Shown: positions 1 through 9,300 of the stretch, piece by piece
How the letters are laid out: each line of letters opens with the position of its first letter
Numbering within the stretch: the stretch's first letter is position 1
DNA from: Winogradskyella helgolandensis
GTDB lineage: Bacteria; Bacteroidota; Bacteroidia; Flavobacteriales; Flavobacteriaceae
Assembly (NCBI RefSeq): GCF_013404085.1
Contig: NZ_JABFHO010000001.1
Location: 434,001 to 498,000 of the forward strand
Length of the DNA stretch: 64,000 nucleotides
Reading direction: 5' to 3'
Program-made: the position numbers and the translations under genes
Notes under the pieces: model-generated
Seen by the model: the letters and a program-made list of their open reading frames with translations, nothing else
Databases searched by the model: none
Told to the model about the DNA's origin: nothing

Positions 1-1346
1 CGCATTAATTCTATATACAAATCATCTTGAAAGGTTTCTTTCCACCATAACAAGGCTTCTTCAGCTTGAATTTCTCCAACATTTAATACCTTACTTGGTA
101 CTTCACCATACAGATTTCCTGTAAGGCAGATTAAATCTTCTTTGTATTGCTCAATCAGTTTTTTATCAATTCTCGGTACGTAATAAAATCCATCGGTAAA
201 GGCTGCTGAAGATAATTTTGCCAAATTATGATAGCCCTTTTTATTCTTAGCCATTAAGACAATTTGATACCCATTATCTTTTCGGGTTTTGTCTGCATGG
301 TTTTCACATACAAAAAACTCACAACCAATAATTGGTTTTATGATTTTACCTTTCTTTTCTAATCCCGCTTCCTCTGCCTGTTTATGTTGTGATTTAACTC
401 CTTTGTTATGATTGGAAACTGCCGTTACAAAGTGAAAGGCTCCCATCATATTTCCATGATCCGTCATCGCAACAGCTGGCATATTTTCTCTGGCTGCTGC
501 AGCAACTAAATCTTTAACACTAATGGTGGATTGAAGAATGGAATATTGTGAATGATTATGTAAATGGGCAAAATCGACATCTTTTATTTGTGATGCCGCT
601 TCTTTATCTACTACTGTTGGTGTGGCTTGTTCTTTTTGAAGTCGTGCGTTAATTTTAGCACTTTCCTTCTTAAGATTTATATGTTTTAAACCAATGAGTT
701 GGATTTCTGCAGGGTTTTCTTGCGTGAAATTCTCAAAATATTCTGGCTCTACATCTAACTGCTCTTTGGTGTATTGTTTACGTCTTATTAATTCTAAAAA
801 ACAACGTGTCGTTGCTTCAACATCGGCTGTGGCATTGTGTGCTTCAGAAAAGGGTTTATTAAATAAATACTCATGTAACTCCGTTAAGGTTGGTAATTTA
901 AACTTTCCATAACGTCCACCTGGTAATTGACACAAGGTTGCTGTGTGCTCGGTACAAGTATCTAAAACGGGTAATTCTTGAAGTGGATTTGTAACGTTTT
1001 CACGTACAAATTCTGCACCCATAATATTTAAATCGAACTTTACATTTTGCCCGACAACAAATTTAGTTTTAGCCAAAGCCGCATTAAATTTCTCTAAAAC
1101 TTCAGAAAGTGGAATGCCTTGTTCTTGGGCTAATTCGGTTGAAATACCATGGATTTTTTCAGCATCATAAGGAATATTGAACCCATCCGGTTGTACCAAA
1201 TAATCTTCATGCTCAATACAATTCCCCATACCATCGTGCAATTGCCACGCAATTTGAATACATCTTGGCCAATTGTCAGTATCTGTAATTGGTGCATCCC
1301 AACGTTTTGGTAATCCTGTGGTTTCGGTATCGAATATTAAGTACAT
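1..1346 (-). CDS. dnaE: DNA polymerase III subunit alpha with N-terminal proofreading exonuclease (5' part, runs off window)
   Basis: Replicative DNA polymerase alpha subunit; only the first 448 codons lie in the window and the gene continues past position 1. I translated the minus strand from the ATG at 1346. Residues 1-190 are a DnaQ-like DEDDh 3'-5' exonuclease: D6 and E8 in FDTETTG, D105 in QNVKFD, H170 and D175 in HNATAD, so all five catalytic residues are present. From about residue 258 the PHP domain of DnaE begins (HLHNHSQYS, then TDHGNM). The polymerase palm would lie outside the window. An exonuclease fused in front of the PHP domain is known in Flavobacteriia and differs from PolC, where the exonuclease is inserted inside PHP. 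No clear TAnnTTTG promoter is visible in the 170 bases upstream. Confidence 0.93.
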   Translation of the reverse strand, partial: MYLIFDTETTGLPKRWDAPITDTDNWPRCIQIAWQLHDGMGNCIEHEDYLVQPDGFNIPYDAEKIHGISTELAQEQGIPLSEVLEKFNAALAKTKFVVGQNVKFDLNIMGAEFVRENVTNPLQELPVLDTCTEHTATLCQLPGGRYGKFKLPTLTELHEYLFNKPFSEAHNATADVEATTRCFLELIRRKQYTKEQLDVEPEYFENFTQENPAEIQLIGLKHINLKKESAKINARLQKEQATPTVVDKEAASQIKDVDFAHLHNHSQYSILQSTISVKDLVAAAARENMPAVAMTDHGNMMGAFHFVTAVSNHNKGVKSQHKQAEEAGLEKKGKIIKPIIGCEFFVCENHADKTRKDNGYQIVLMAKNKKGYHNLAKLSSAAFTDGFYYVPRIDKKLIEQYKEDLICLTGNLYGEVPSKVLNVGEIQAEEALLWWKETFQDDLYIELM

Positions 1347-1515
1347 GCGTTGTTCTGTCGTTTATTATTAAATGGTGTATTTTACTGCAAGGTCACCAAA
1401 GCGTAAAACACTTATAATCAGCAAATATTACAATTATAGCTTTCAAAAAGTTAGCTTATAAAATTACATAGAATTTGAACTTTTCTCAAGTGAAATTACA
1501 AAGAGTTTTGAACAT

Positions 1516-1549
1516 AAAAAAAAGCGTCACTCATAATGAGTAACGCTTT
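1516..1549 (-). terminator. Rho-independent terminator of the calcium-repeat lipoprotein gene
   Basis: On the minus strand the arms AAGCGT and ACTCAT pair with ATGAGT and ACGCTT, with one mismatch, followed by eight T. It lies 23 bases past the lipoprotein stop codon and upstream of dnaE. Confidence 0.85.
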
Positions 1550-1571
1550 AATATTTTTATATAAGCTTTAT

Positions 1572-2783
1572 TTATGCTTGTAAATAATCTGGCACTCCGT
1601 CACCATCGGTATCGACAGCATCGTCAGGATTACCATCACCATTTGGATCTGCATTTTCGTTAATGGTTAACAATGTATCTCCATCATCATCATTATCTAA
1701 ATAATCGACATCTCCATCTCCATCTGTATCTGCAGGATTACCATCTGCATCTTTAGCTTCATATTGTGTTAATACACCATCACCATCATCGTCATTATCT
1801 AAATAATTTGGAATGCCATCACCATCTGTGTCATCATCTTCAAGATCATCATTTCCATTAAAATCTTCATAAGCATCTGGTACTCCATCTCCATCCGCAT
1901 CACCACAATCCAAACCATCTATTGCTGCCTGAATACTACCATCCACATCTCCACAAATTTCAATTTGCTCTTGTAAGTAAAGTAAATATTGTGCACATTT
2001 TTCATTAAAATTACCAATAGTTGCAGTAATATATTGCGAATTTGCTTCTACCACATTAGCCGTAGCAATCTCACAAGAAATCTGACAATCACCTAAACCA
2101 TCTATAATAGCTTGCAATGATCCATCTGAATCTCCACAATATGTACGCTGTTCAGTTAGCGCGTTTGAATACGCATTACAAGCTGCTAAATAAGCATCTC
2201 TATTTACAAAATCTAAATCGGAAGCAAAAGTCGCTTCATAAGCCAACAATGCAATATCAGCTGCGATTTCTACATCCATACAAGTTATTGGGTTTGCCGG
2301 AAACTCACCAGAAATCAAAGGCACCTTATAAAAAATACCATTTGTAAATCCCACTGAATTTAATCCAGAAGCATCAAATGCTAAAAATCTATACGTTCCT
2401 GTGAAGGTTTTGTTGACAACATCTATTTCTTGAATAATAATTTCACCTAACTCAGGGTATATTGAAACACTTTCATCTGGTTTATTAATTGTAGAATATG
2501 TAGTTCCAAAACCATCAATATATTGTGCCTCAATAACATCTATGTCACCGACAATAAAAGTTGATTCGATTACTGACGGCACTGTAAGTTTAACAGATTC
2601 AGGACCATTAGTTCCTGTTATGGTTAAAAATCCATTAATTCCAATACTTGCCGAAAAGCCTTTTGCCCTCCAAAGCTCATTCTCACGATCTCCTTGAAAA
2701 GCAGGTGTATTAAATTGCACTTCATCACCACAGCTAAAAACTGTTAAAAAAACAAGAGATAAGAGGATTAGTTTTTTCATCAT
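1572..2783 (-). CDS. Lipoprotein with thrombospondin type 3-like calcium repeats
   Basis: 403-residue exported protein of unknown function. The N-terminus ([21 protein letters not shown]) is a lipoprotein signal with the lipid-anchor Cys at residue 18. Residues about 40-150 resemble the beta-rich N-terminal domains of small flavobacterial lipoproteins (DUF6252-like pattern, [15 protein letters not shown]). The middle has two near-copies of a Cys-rich segment ([18 protein letters not shown] and [18 protein letters not shown]). From about residue 293 the tail is a run of DxDxDGxxD motifs ([36 protein letters not shown]), which in thrombospondin type 3 repeats bind calcium. The last residues are short and hydrophobic (YLQA); no T9SS domain is visible. 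It has its own promoter (2809-2816) and terminator, so it is probably monocistronic. Confidence 0.75.
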   Translation of the reverse strand: MMKKLILLSLVFLTVFSCGDEVQFNTPAFQGDRENELWRAKGFSASIGINGFLTITGTNGPESVKLTVPSVIESTFIVGDIDVIEAQYIDGFGTTYSTINKPDESVSIYPELGEIIIQEIDVVNKTFTGTYRFLAFDASGLNSVGFTNGIFYKVPLISGEFPANPITCMDVEIAADIALLAYEATFASDLDFVNRDAYLAACNAYSNALTEQRTYCGDSDGSLQAIIDGLGDCQISCEIATANVVEANSQYITATIGNFNEKCAQYLLYLQEQIEICGDVDGSIQAAIDGLDCGDADGDGVPDAYEDFNGNDDLEDDDTDGDGIPNYLDNDDDGDGVLTQYEAKDADGNPADTDGDGDVDYLDNDDDGDTLLTINENADPNGDGNPDDAVDTDGDGVPDYLQA

Positions 2784-2808
2784 TTAAAAATGTGTTTTAT
2801 CTATGCTT

Positions 2809-2816
2809 CAAATATA
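2809..2816 (-). promoter_or_regulatory. -7 promoter box of the calcium-repeat lipoprotein gene
   Basis: On the minus strand this reads TAtaTTTG, a full match to the Bacteroidota -7 consensus, about 25 bases before the ATG at 2783. Confidence 0.6.
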
Positions 2817-2942
2817 ACGAAACAAGAATGTCAAAAGTATAATAATTTTTAATAATGAGCGTAACTCTGATTCTTCTTTTAGCTAAAGTAAGCGTGTTAT
2901 AAGTTAAAGTGATTTATTTCACTCAGTTATAAAAAATAATAG

Positions 2943-2950
2943 TATCTTTG
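2943..2950 (+). promoter_or_regulatory. -7 promoter box of rpsP
   Basis: TAtcTTTG matches the Bacteroidota -7 consensus. Transcription would start near 2955 and give a leader of about 40 bases that contains a small hairpin (GAGGT/ACCTC, 2968-2982). Confidence 0.7.
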
Positions 2951-2967
2951 CGCCCTCATTAATAACA

Positions 2968-2982
2968 GAGGTCGAGAACCTC
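2968..2982 (+). other. Hairpin in the rpsP leader
   Basis: The five-base arms GAGGT and ACCTC are separated by the loop CGAGA, 15 bases before the rpsP ATG. It could be a small ribosomal-protein leader or simply a stability element; its role is inferred only from its position. Confidence 0.35.
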
Positions 2983-2996
2983 ATTAATTAATTATT

Positions 2997-3509
2997 ATGC
3001 CTGTAAAAATTAGATTACAAAGACACGGTAAAAAAGGAAAACCTTATTACTGGATCGTAGCAGCGGATTCTCGCGCTAAAAGAGATGGTAAATACTTAGA
3101 GAAACTAGGTGCTTACAATCCAAACACAAATCCTGCAACTATCGAATTAGATGTTGACGGAGCTGTACAATGGTTGCAAAATGGTGCACAACCAACTGAC
3201 ACTGCAAAAGCTATTTTATCTTATAAAGGAGCAATGCTAAAAAACCATTTAGCTGGTGGAGTTAGAAAAGGTGCATTAACAGAAGAGCAAGCTGAAACAA
3301 AATTCAACGCTTGGTTAGAAGAAAAAGCAGCTAAAGTTGAAGCAAAAACTGATGGCTTATCTAAAGCTGATGCTGATGCTAAAGCTAAAGCATTAGAAGC
3401 TGAAAAAGCTGTAAATGAAGCACGTATTGCTGCAGCAACGCCAGTTGTTGAAGAAGAAGTAGCAGAAGATGTTGCAACTGAAGAAACAGCAGCTAACGAA
3501 GAAGAATAA
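2997..3509 (+). CDS. rpsP: 30S ribosomal protein S16 with acidic C-terminal extension
   Basis: Small-subunit ribosomal protein. The first ~85 residues are the universal S16 core (MPVKIRLQRHGKKGKPYYWI, then GKYLEKLGAYNPN). Typical bacterial S16 is about 80-90 residues; this one has 170. The extra 80 residues are rich in Ala, Lys and Glu and end in a strongly acidic run (EEEVAEDVATEETAANEEE). Such tails are known in Bacteroidota S16. The strong promoter and the terminator at 3532-3561 suggest a mostly monocistronic, highly expressed message, with rimM following 145 bases downstream. Confidence 0.98.
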   Translation: MPVKIRLQRHGKKGKPYYWIVAADSRAKRDGKYLEKLGAYNPNTNPATIELDVDGAVQWLQNGAQPTDTAKAILSYKGAMLKNHLAGGVRKGALTEEQAETKFNAWLEEKAAKVEAKTDGLSKADADAKAKALEAEKAVNEARIAAATPVVEEEVAEDVATEETAANEEE

Positions 3510-3531
3510 AAAATAATTTTTTTATACTTTT

Positions 3532-3561
3532 AACCCAGACTATTTTAGTCTGGGTTTTTTT
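3532..3561 (+). terminator. Terminator after rpsP
   Basis: The perfect arms AACCCAGACT and AGTCTGGGTT surround the loop ATTTT and are followed by a T run. It probably reduces read-through into rimM. Confidence 0.9.
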
Positions 3562-3570
3562 ATACCCAAA

Positions 3571-3612
3571 ATGTCACATCGAGCGCAGTAGAGATGTATT
3601 TTAGTGTGACAT
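3571..3612. repeat. Intergenic inverted repeat (ATGTCACA ... TGTGACAT)
   Basis: The eight-base arms ATGTCACA (3571-3578) and TGTGACAT (3605-3612) enclose a GAGCGCAG-type core, with a second nested pair CATC/GATG. The core resembles the short dispersed repeats common between flavobacterial genes (the same GCTCAGCG/CGAGCGCAG theme occurs at 39177-39200). It sits between the rpsP terminator and rimM. No protein or obvious regulatory role can be assigned. Confidence 0.5.
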
Positions 3613-3654
3613 GTATTTTTTTTCTCAACTGCACACAAACTTACAACTAGTAAA

Positions 3655-4185
3655 ATGAAAAAAGAAGACTGTTTTTATTTAGGAAAAATTGTTTCAAAAT
3701 ATAGCTTTAAAGGAGAACTTCTCGCGAAGCTAGATACTGACGAACCTGATTTATATGATAATCTAGAAGCTATATTTATAGATCTTAGAGGGAACTTGGT
3801 ACCTTTCTTTGTGGAATCATCACAATTACACAAATCCGATTTACTACGTTTAAAATTTGAAGACGTCGATACTGAAGCAGATGCTGATGCCTTAATAAAG
3901 ACCGAATTATACTTACCATTAGATTTGCTTCCTAAACTTGAAGGTGATAAATTTTATTTTCATGAAGTTATAGGTTTCACAATTAAAGATACCAATTTTG
4001 GAGACGTAGGTATTCTTCAAAGTATTAATGACACTACCGCCCAATCTTTATTCGAAATTGACAGAGATGGTATTGAAATCTTAATTCCTATGAATGATGA
4101 ATTTATCGTAAAGGTCGATCGAGAAAACAAAACGATAGAGGTTAATACTCCTGAAGGACTGATTGATTTGTATCTTGAAGAGTAA
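3655..4185 (+). CDS. rimM: Ribosome maturation factor RimM
   Basis: Assembly factor for the 30S head that binds S19. At 176 residues it has the usual length. The N-terminal RimM beta-barrel starts YLGKIVSKYSFKGELLAKLD; a C-terminal PRC-barrel follows from about residue 95 (KFYFHEVIGFTIKD, then ILIPMNDEFIVKVD and the closing GLIDLYL). Its position directly after rpsP is the conserved rpsP-rimM order found in most bacteria; trmD and rplS, which usually follow, are replaced here by a tRNA1Val methyltransferase gene. No separate promoter was recognised, so it may depend on read-through from rpsP. Confidence 0.95.
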   Translation: MKKEDCFYLGKIVSKYSFKGELLAKLDTDEPDLYDNLEAIFIDLRGNLVPFFVESSQLHKSDLLRLKFEDVDTEADADALIKTELYLPLDLLPKLEGDKFYFHEVIGFTIKDTNFGDVGILQSINDTTAQSLFEIDRDGIEILIPMNDEFIVKVDRENKTIEVNTPEGLIDLYLEE

Positions 4186-4234
4186 TTGCGTATACTATTA
4201 AAACAGATTACTGCCTTCACAAGAATGAAAAAAC

Positions 4235-4948
4235 ATGAATAAGCCATTTCAATTCAAACAATTCACAGTCAACCAAAACCGTTGCGCTATGAAAATTGGC
4301 ACAGACGGTGTATTACTTGGCGCATGGGCTTCAGTTGATAAAAATCCATTTTCGGTTTTAGATATTGGTGCAGGCACTGGAGTTTTAAGTCTAATGATAG
4401 CACAACGTAGCAGCGCTGAAACTATTGAAGCCTTAGAAATTGATGCAGATGCATTTGAACAATGTGCCGAAAATTTTGAAAATGCGCCTTGGGCAGATCG
4501 CCTGTTTTGCTACCATGCATCATTATTAGAATTTGTTGAAGAAATGGATGACGAATACGACCTTATTATTTGTAATCCACCTTTCTACTCAGAAGACTAT
4601 AAAACAGACAACAAATCTCGGGATTTAGCACGTTTTAATGACGCCATGCCGTTTGAGCATTTAATTTATGCTGTGGCTAATTTACTTTCAACCGATGGTC
4701 TTTTCTCCGTTGTGATCCCTTATAAAGAAGAGGTTAAATTCACAGAATTAGCTTTAAAAGCTGGTTTATATCTTAATCGCGCTCTTCATGTTAAAGGAAA
4801 TCCTCAATCTGAGATTAAACGCAGCTTACTAGAATTTAGTTTCAAGCAACAAGAAGTTAAAACTTCAGAATTAATTATAGAAACTGCTCGTCATCAATAC
4901 ACAGAAGACTACATTAATCTCACCAAAGATTTTTATTTGAAAATGTAA
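4235..4948 (+). CDS. yfiC: tRNA1(Val) (adenine(37)-N6)-methyltransferase
   Basis: SAM-dependent enzyme that methylates N6 of A37 in tRNA-Val. Of 237 residues, motif I is LDIGAGTGVLSL (about 42-53) and the catalytic NPPF motif of N6-adenine methyltransferases is at 114-117. The N-terminus (FQFKQFTVNQNRCAMKIGTDG) is characteristic of the YfiC family. It lies 49 bases after rimM on the same strand and may be co-transcribed. The start at 4235 fits family length. The alternative is a related N6-methyltransferase with another RNA target; the N-terminal signature makes YfiC most likely. Confidence 0.9.
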   Translation: MNKPFQFKQFTVNQNRCAMKIGTDGVLLGAWASVDKNPFSVLDIGAGTGVLSLMIAQRSSAETIEALEIDADAFEQCAENFENAPWADRLFCYHASLLEFVEEMDDEYDLIICNPPFYSEDYKTDNKSRDLARFNDAMPFEHLIYAVANLLSTDGLFSVVIPYKEEVKFTELALKAGLYLNRALHVKGNPQSEIKRSLLEFSFKQQEVKTSELIIETARHQYTEDYINLTKDFYLKM

Positions 4949-4979
4949 TTCTATTGTTGGGCAATGATAACGTTTTCGT

Positions 4980-4987
4980 TACTTTTG
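4980..4987 (+). promoter_or_regulatory. -7 promoter box of the acyl-CoA dehydrogenase gene
   Basis: TActTTTG, with a possible -33 TTGG at 4957-4960, 19 bases upstream. The predicted transcript start is near 4992, giving a leader of about 70 bases before the ATG at 5061. Confidence 0.6.
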
Positions 4988-5060
4988 TTGAACTTATAAA
5001 ATAACACCTTCTGTTTTGATATATTCTCAAAATTTAGAAGTTATAAATAACATAATAAGA

Positions 5061-6239
5061 ATGAAACCAGATTTATTCGAAGCACCAGATTATTACAACC
5101 TTGATGAATTGCTAACGGAAGAGCATAAATTAGTGCGAGATGCTGCAAGAGCATGGGTAAAACGCGATGTCTCTCCTATCATTGAAGAGTATGCTCAGAA
5201 AGCAGAATTCCCTAAACAAATTATAAATGGTTTAGCTGAAATTGGAGCTTTTGGGCCATACATTCCTGAAGAATATGGTGGAGCTGGCTTAGATCAAATT
5301 TCTTATGGTTTAATAATGCAAGAAATTGAACGCGGAGATTCTGGCGTAAGAAGTACTGCATCTGTTCAATCGTCTTTAGTTATGTATCCTATTTGGAAAT
5401 ATGGCAACGAAGAACAGCGAAATAAATATTTACCAAAATTGGCTTCTGGTGAATGGATGGGGTCATTCGGACTAACAGAACCAGATCATGGTTCTAATCC
5501 TGGAGCTATGGTAACTAATTTTAAAGATATGGGAGATCATTATCTTTTAAATGGTGCAAAAATGTGGATTTCTAATGCTCCTTTTTGCGATGTTGCTGTC
5601 GTTTGGGCAAAAGATGAAACCGGACGAATACATGGATTAGTTGTAGAACGTGGTATGGAAGGTTTTTCTACACCAGAAACACATAACAAATGGTCACTTA
5701 GAGCATCTTCTACTGGAGAGCTTATTTTTGACAATGTAAAAGTCCCAAAAGAAAACTTATTACCTAATAAATCTGGATTAGGAGCGCCATTAGGCTGTTT
5801 AGATTCCGCACGTTTTGGTATTGCTTGGGGAGCGATTGGTGCTGCAATGGATTGTTACGATACAGCATTGCGTTACAGTAAAGAACGTATGCAATTTGGA
5901 AAACCCATTGGACAATTTCAACTACAACAAAAGAAGTTAGCGGAGATGATTACCGAAATCACTAAAGCACAATTATTAGCTTGGCGACTTGGCGTGATGC
6001 GAGAAGCAGGCACTGCAACTTCAGCACAAATATCAATGGCAAAGCGTAATAATGTAGAAATGGCTATTACTATTGCACGTGACGCTAGACAAATGCTAGG
6101 TGGTATGGGAATATCTGGAGAATACAGCATTATGCGTCATTCTATGAACCTCGAAAGTGTAATTACTTATGAAGGAACTCACGATATACATCTGCTTATC
6201 ACAGGCTTAGATATCACTGGCTTAAATGCTTTTAAATAG
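5061..6239 (+). CDS. gcdH: Acyl-CoA dehydrogenase, glutaryl-CoA dehydrogenase type
   Basis: FAD enzyme that oxidises and decarboxylates glutaryl-CoA to crotonyl-CoA in lysine/tryptophan breakdown. It has 392 residues from the ATG at 5061; the open frame extends 15 codons further to a TTG, but alignment with the family starts at MKPDLFEAPDYYNL. Substrate-binding Arg97 and Ser101 (VRSTASVQSSLV) match the pair known from human GCDH, and the catalytic Glu371 sits in TYEGTHDIH. The FAD-binding LTEPDHGSNP and the C-terminal QMLGGMGI motifs are intact. It appears monocistronic. A saccharopine dehydrogenase gene at 36154 suggests the organism degrades lysine by this route. Another short-chain acyl-CoA substrate is possible but less likely. 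Confidence 0.9.
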   Translation: MKPDLFEAPDYYNLDELLTEEHKLVRDAARAWVKRDVSPIIEEYAQKAEFPKQIINGLAEIGAFGPYIPEEYGGAGLDQISYGLIMQEIERGDSGVRSTASVQSSLVMYPIWKYGNEEQRNKYLPKLASGEWMGSFGLTEPDHGSNPGAMVTNFKDMGDHYLLNGAKMWISNAPFCDVAVVWAKDETGRIHGLVVERGMEGFSTPETHNKWSLRASSTGELIFDNVKVPKENLLPNKSGLGAPLGCLDSARFGIAWGAIGAAMDCYDTALRYSKERMQFGKPIGQFQLQQKKLAEMITEITKAQLLAWRLGVMREAGTATSAQISMAKRNNVEMAITIARDARQMLGGMGISGEYSIMRHSMNLESVITYEGTHDIHLLITGLDITGLNAFK

Positions 6240-6313
6240 TGGAAATGGCAGCATAAGTTTTAATATCCTTTTATTAAATGACTTTCGACATGTTTTAAAA
6301 TTCTTTTGAGCCC

Positions 6314-6321
6314 TAAATTTG
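6314..6321 (+). promoter_or_regulatory. -7 promoter box of the 1149-residue protein gene
   Basis: TAaaTTTG lies 44 bases before the ATG at 6365. Confidence 0.55.
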
Positions 6322-6364
6322 CTTTAAATTTTGATATATTTAATATCTTAAAGTTTAAAGTGTT

Positions 6365-9300
6365 ATGAAGGAAACTAGAAATGAATTAATTCAATTTATC
6401 AACTTACAGTTAGCAGCTATTGGGCAGCCTACTTTTAAAGATGCAAAAAATAGTGAAGAAAAGTTTTGTGATCCTAAATTTGAATTACTTTCAAATGGGC
6501 TTATCAGAAGTTTACGCGAAAAATCACGACTATTAGCTAGTCATCATTGTCCTGTAGATTCAAGGATTCAAAATTTTATAGATGATTATCTAAAAGATAT
6601 TACTATTGATAAATCATTTGTTATTCCAAATAACACTCTAATTCTATCCAAAAAAGGACAAGCTAGAGAAGCAAGTTTACCACCTGACGGTATTTCATTT
6701 GAAAGTGATTTAGTAACCACAAAACGTATAAAACAAGGCATTTTAAACAATCCCTTACACGATAAACGAACAACGAAAGGGACGTTTCATATTGTTGAAG
6801 GGCCATTACCTGTGCCTTTAGATAAACAAGAAGTGCCCAAAATTGTATTAGCCCATTTTTTACATGCAGCCTTTAATCCTTCAGATGACTTAAAAATACT
6901 CCCATTCACATCTCATCAAGAAGAGAAAGCAAAAACGATGGTTTCTATGTTGCTGCGACCTGTAGTTTCCCCTGAAGTAAAAGGTATTCTTTCACAAAAA
7001 TCTTTAGAAGTTCGGTTTTTTGCACCAGGTAATTTAGTAAGTAATTTAGATTTTGTGGAATCTATTTTCGGCAATGCTGGCGATCCTAATTTAGCACATA
7101 ATGATGCTGCCTTAGACCCAGAACATTGGACAGGACATACAGGTTGTATTGTTCTAGCTCCTCAATTATTAACACTAAAAAAGAAAGATGTAGGACTTCC
7201 ACATTATAATGATGCTACAGACCGTCAGAAAAAAGATGGCATGTGCTGGACCAACGAACATGAACTTTATAATGATGGTGGCGCCTTTAAAATTACGTGT
7301 AGAGACGAAAGAGGTGTTGTAGTCACATTAATTGCAGACAACTATTTTGGCTATTCTAAAAAAGAAATAAAAACGCAAATCAGTTACTCAGCAAATCTAT
7401 TTGGCCTAGCCGAGGAAGAACATGCAGGTGGTGCCATAGCCTATGCTAGACGTGTTATGGGTGAAACTGTTGATTGTACTGATTATTCTAAATATTACGG
7501 GCTAGATCATACTTTTGAAGATATTAAAACTTTAATAGCAGATCGTATTGAGGTTATGCCCGAAAATTATGCTATTGATAAAACATATCCGAACATTATC
7601 TATATTCCAGAATCTTCTTTCTTTAACACAGCAACTAACAGCATCACATGGAATTATAAAGGCAAGGAACAAAAACTTACCTTATCTCCTTTTAAAACCT
7701 ACATTCATCCCTCAGGAAATAAGCTAAAACTAGAAAAACATAAATCCATTGATTTGTGGCGTATGATTGAAACCTATCCCGAAGGTGTATTTTGCCACAA
7801 ACCCTGTACAGTTTCTGGAGGTGGTAAATCTGAGATTTCAAAATCAATGCAAAATGCTATTACTTATAACGCCTTCAACATTCATAATATAGATGAAGAT
7901 TTTAAGAAAGCAGATGAGATAATTGAATTCAATTATTCAACCCGATGGAAAGTTAAAGTCCCTAACAGGCCAAAATCAAGATCTTTCTTAAGTGAAAAAA
8001 GAACCTTAGGCTCAGCCGTAAAATTATTAACCCCTAACGAAGAAAATTCAGATGAATTCAATGAATTTTTAAAAAACATTCCTGTTCATATTCGTTCTTT
8101 AGTATTGTTTGTAAAACGTCTATTCAGACAAGCTCATGGAGCAAACCTTAATTGGAAAGACATGATGTCTGTTGAATTCATTAATGGTGTTAAAGGAACG
8201 GCTTTAAACTACAATCATACACCAGTAGTTGGTAGTTACGTAAGAATCGGCTTTAATCAAAAAGGCAATTGGATGCTTAATAAATTACGTTCCGATTTTT
8301 CGGCATGTGAAAAGATTCAAACAGAAGACGATATTACAGCATCTATCACCCTTCCAAATGAACGCTTTAAAAATTTAAATCCAGAATACCCTAACAAAAG
8401 TGTCAAAGTACTAACTAACTGTGAAGCGCATTTATTCCAAAGACCCGATGAGGCCATTGTTAGAGGCTATGATAAACTGGCAGAATTAGATATCATTTCA
8501 GATGGTAGATTCTTAACCAATTATGAAATGTTAACTAAATCAGATGCTGTTGCGATTTATGAAGACACGATTAATTACGATAAATACACGCAACCTGTAA
8601 AAGATTTTATCAAGGAAATTATTGATTCTAATGATGACGAAATTCAGTTTGTTTTACCTTCTCACCCAAGAATTGTAGATGGTGAACCAACCAAGAATCC
8701 GCGTTATTTAGAACCAAATATTTTCTACAAAGAATCTGAAGCTACCTATATTTCAGATATAGGAGTTCGTTTAGGCAGAAGAATTAAACCTGAAGATCCA
8801 GTTATTCATGTTGTAAATGCTGTTTTACCTGGCAGAAGAAATAACCCAGCAGATCGTGAAGCAGGCATCAGACCTTTAGCAGTTTATAACCCAATTCATT
8901 ATCAGGAAACTCCTGAGTTGTTTATGGACTTTATTTGTAGTCTAACAGGTAAATCACCTTCCACAACAGGTGCAGGATCTGAAGGAGCATTAACAAAAGC
9001 TCCCTTTAATATGTTAACTCCAACAACCGATTTAAACAATGCTTTATTATCGCATATTCTAACAGAATCTAACGGATTTAGCACAGCTGCAGGCTACGTT
9101 GGTGCAGAAAACAAAATAGACCACGATGTGAGTTTATTAATCCCTGAGATTTGGGCGAGAATGGCACCTGAAGATAGAGACCCTAAAAACCTAATAGCCA
9201 ACAGATCTTTAGAAAAACTTGAAGATTTTGAACATAACGGTAAAAAAGTTTTAGCGAGTCGTTTAGGATACAGAATAACCAAAAGGTTTTCTCTATTATG

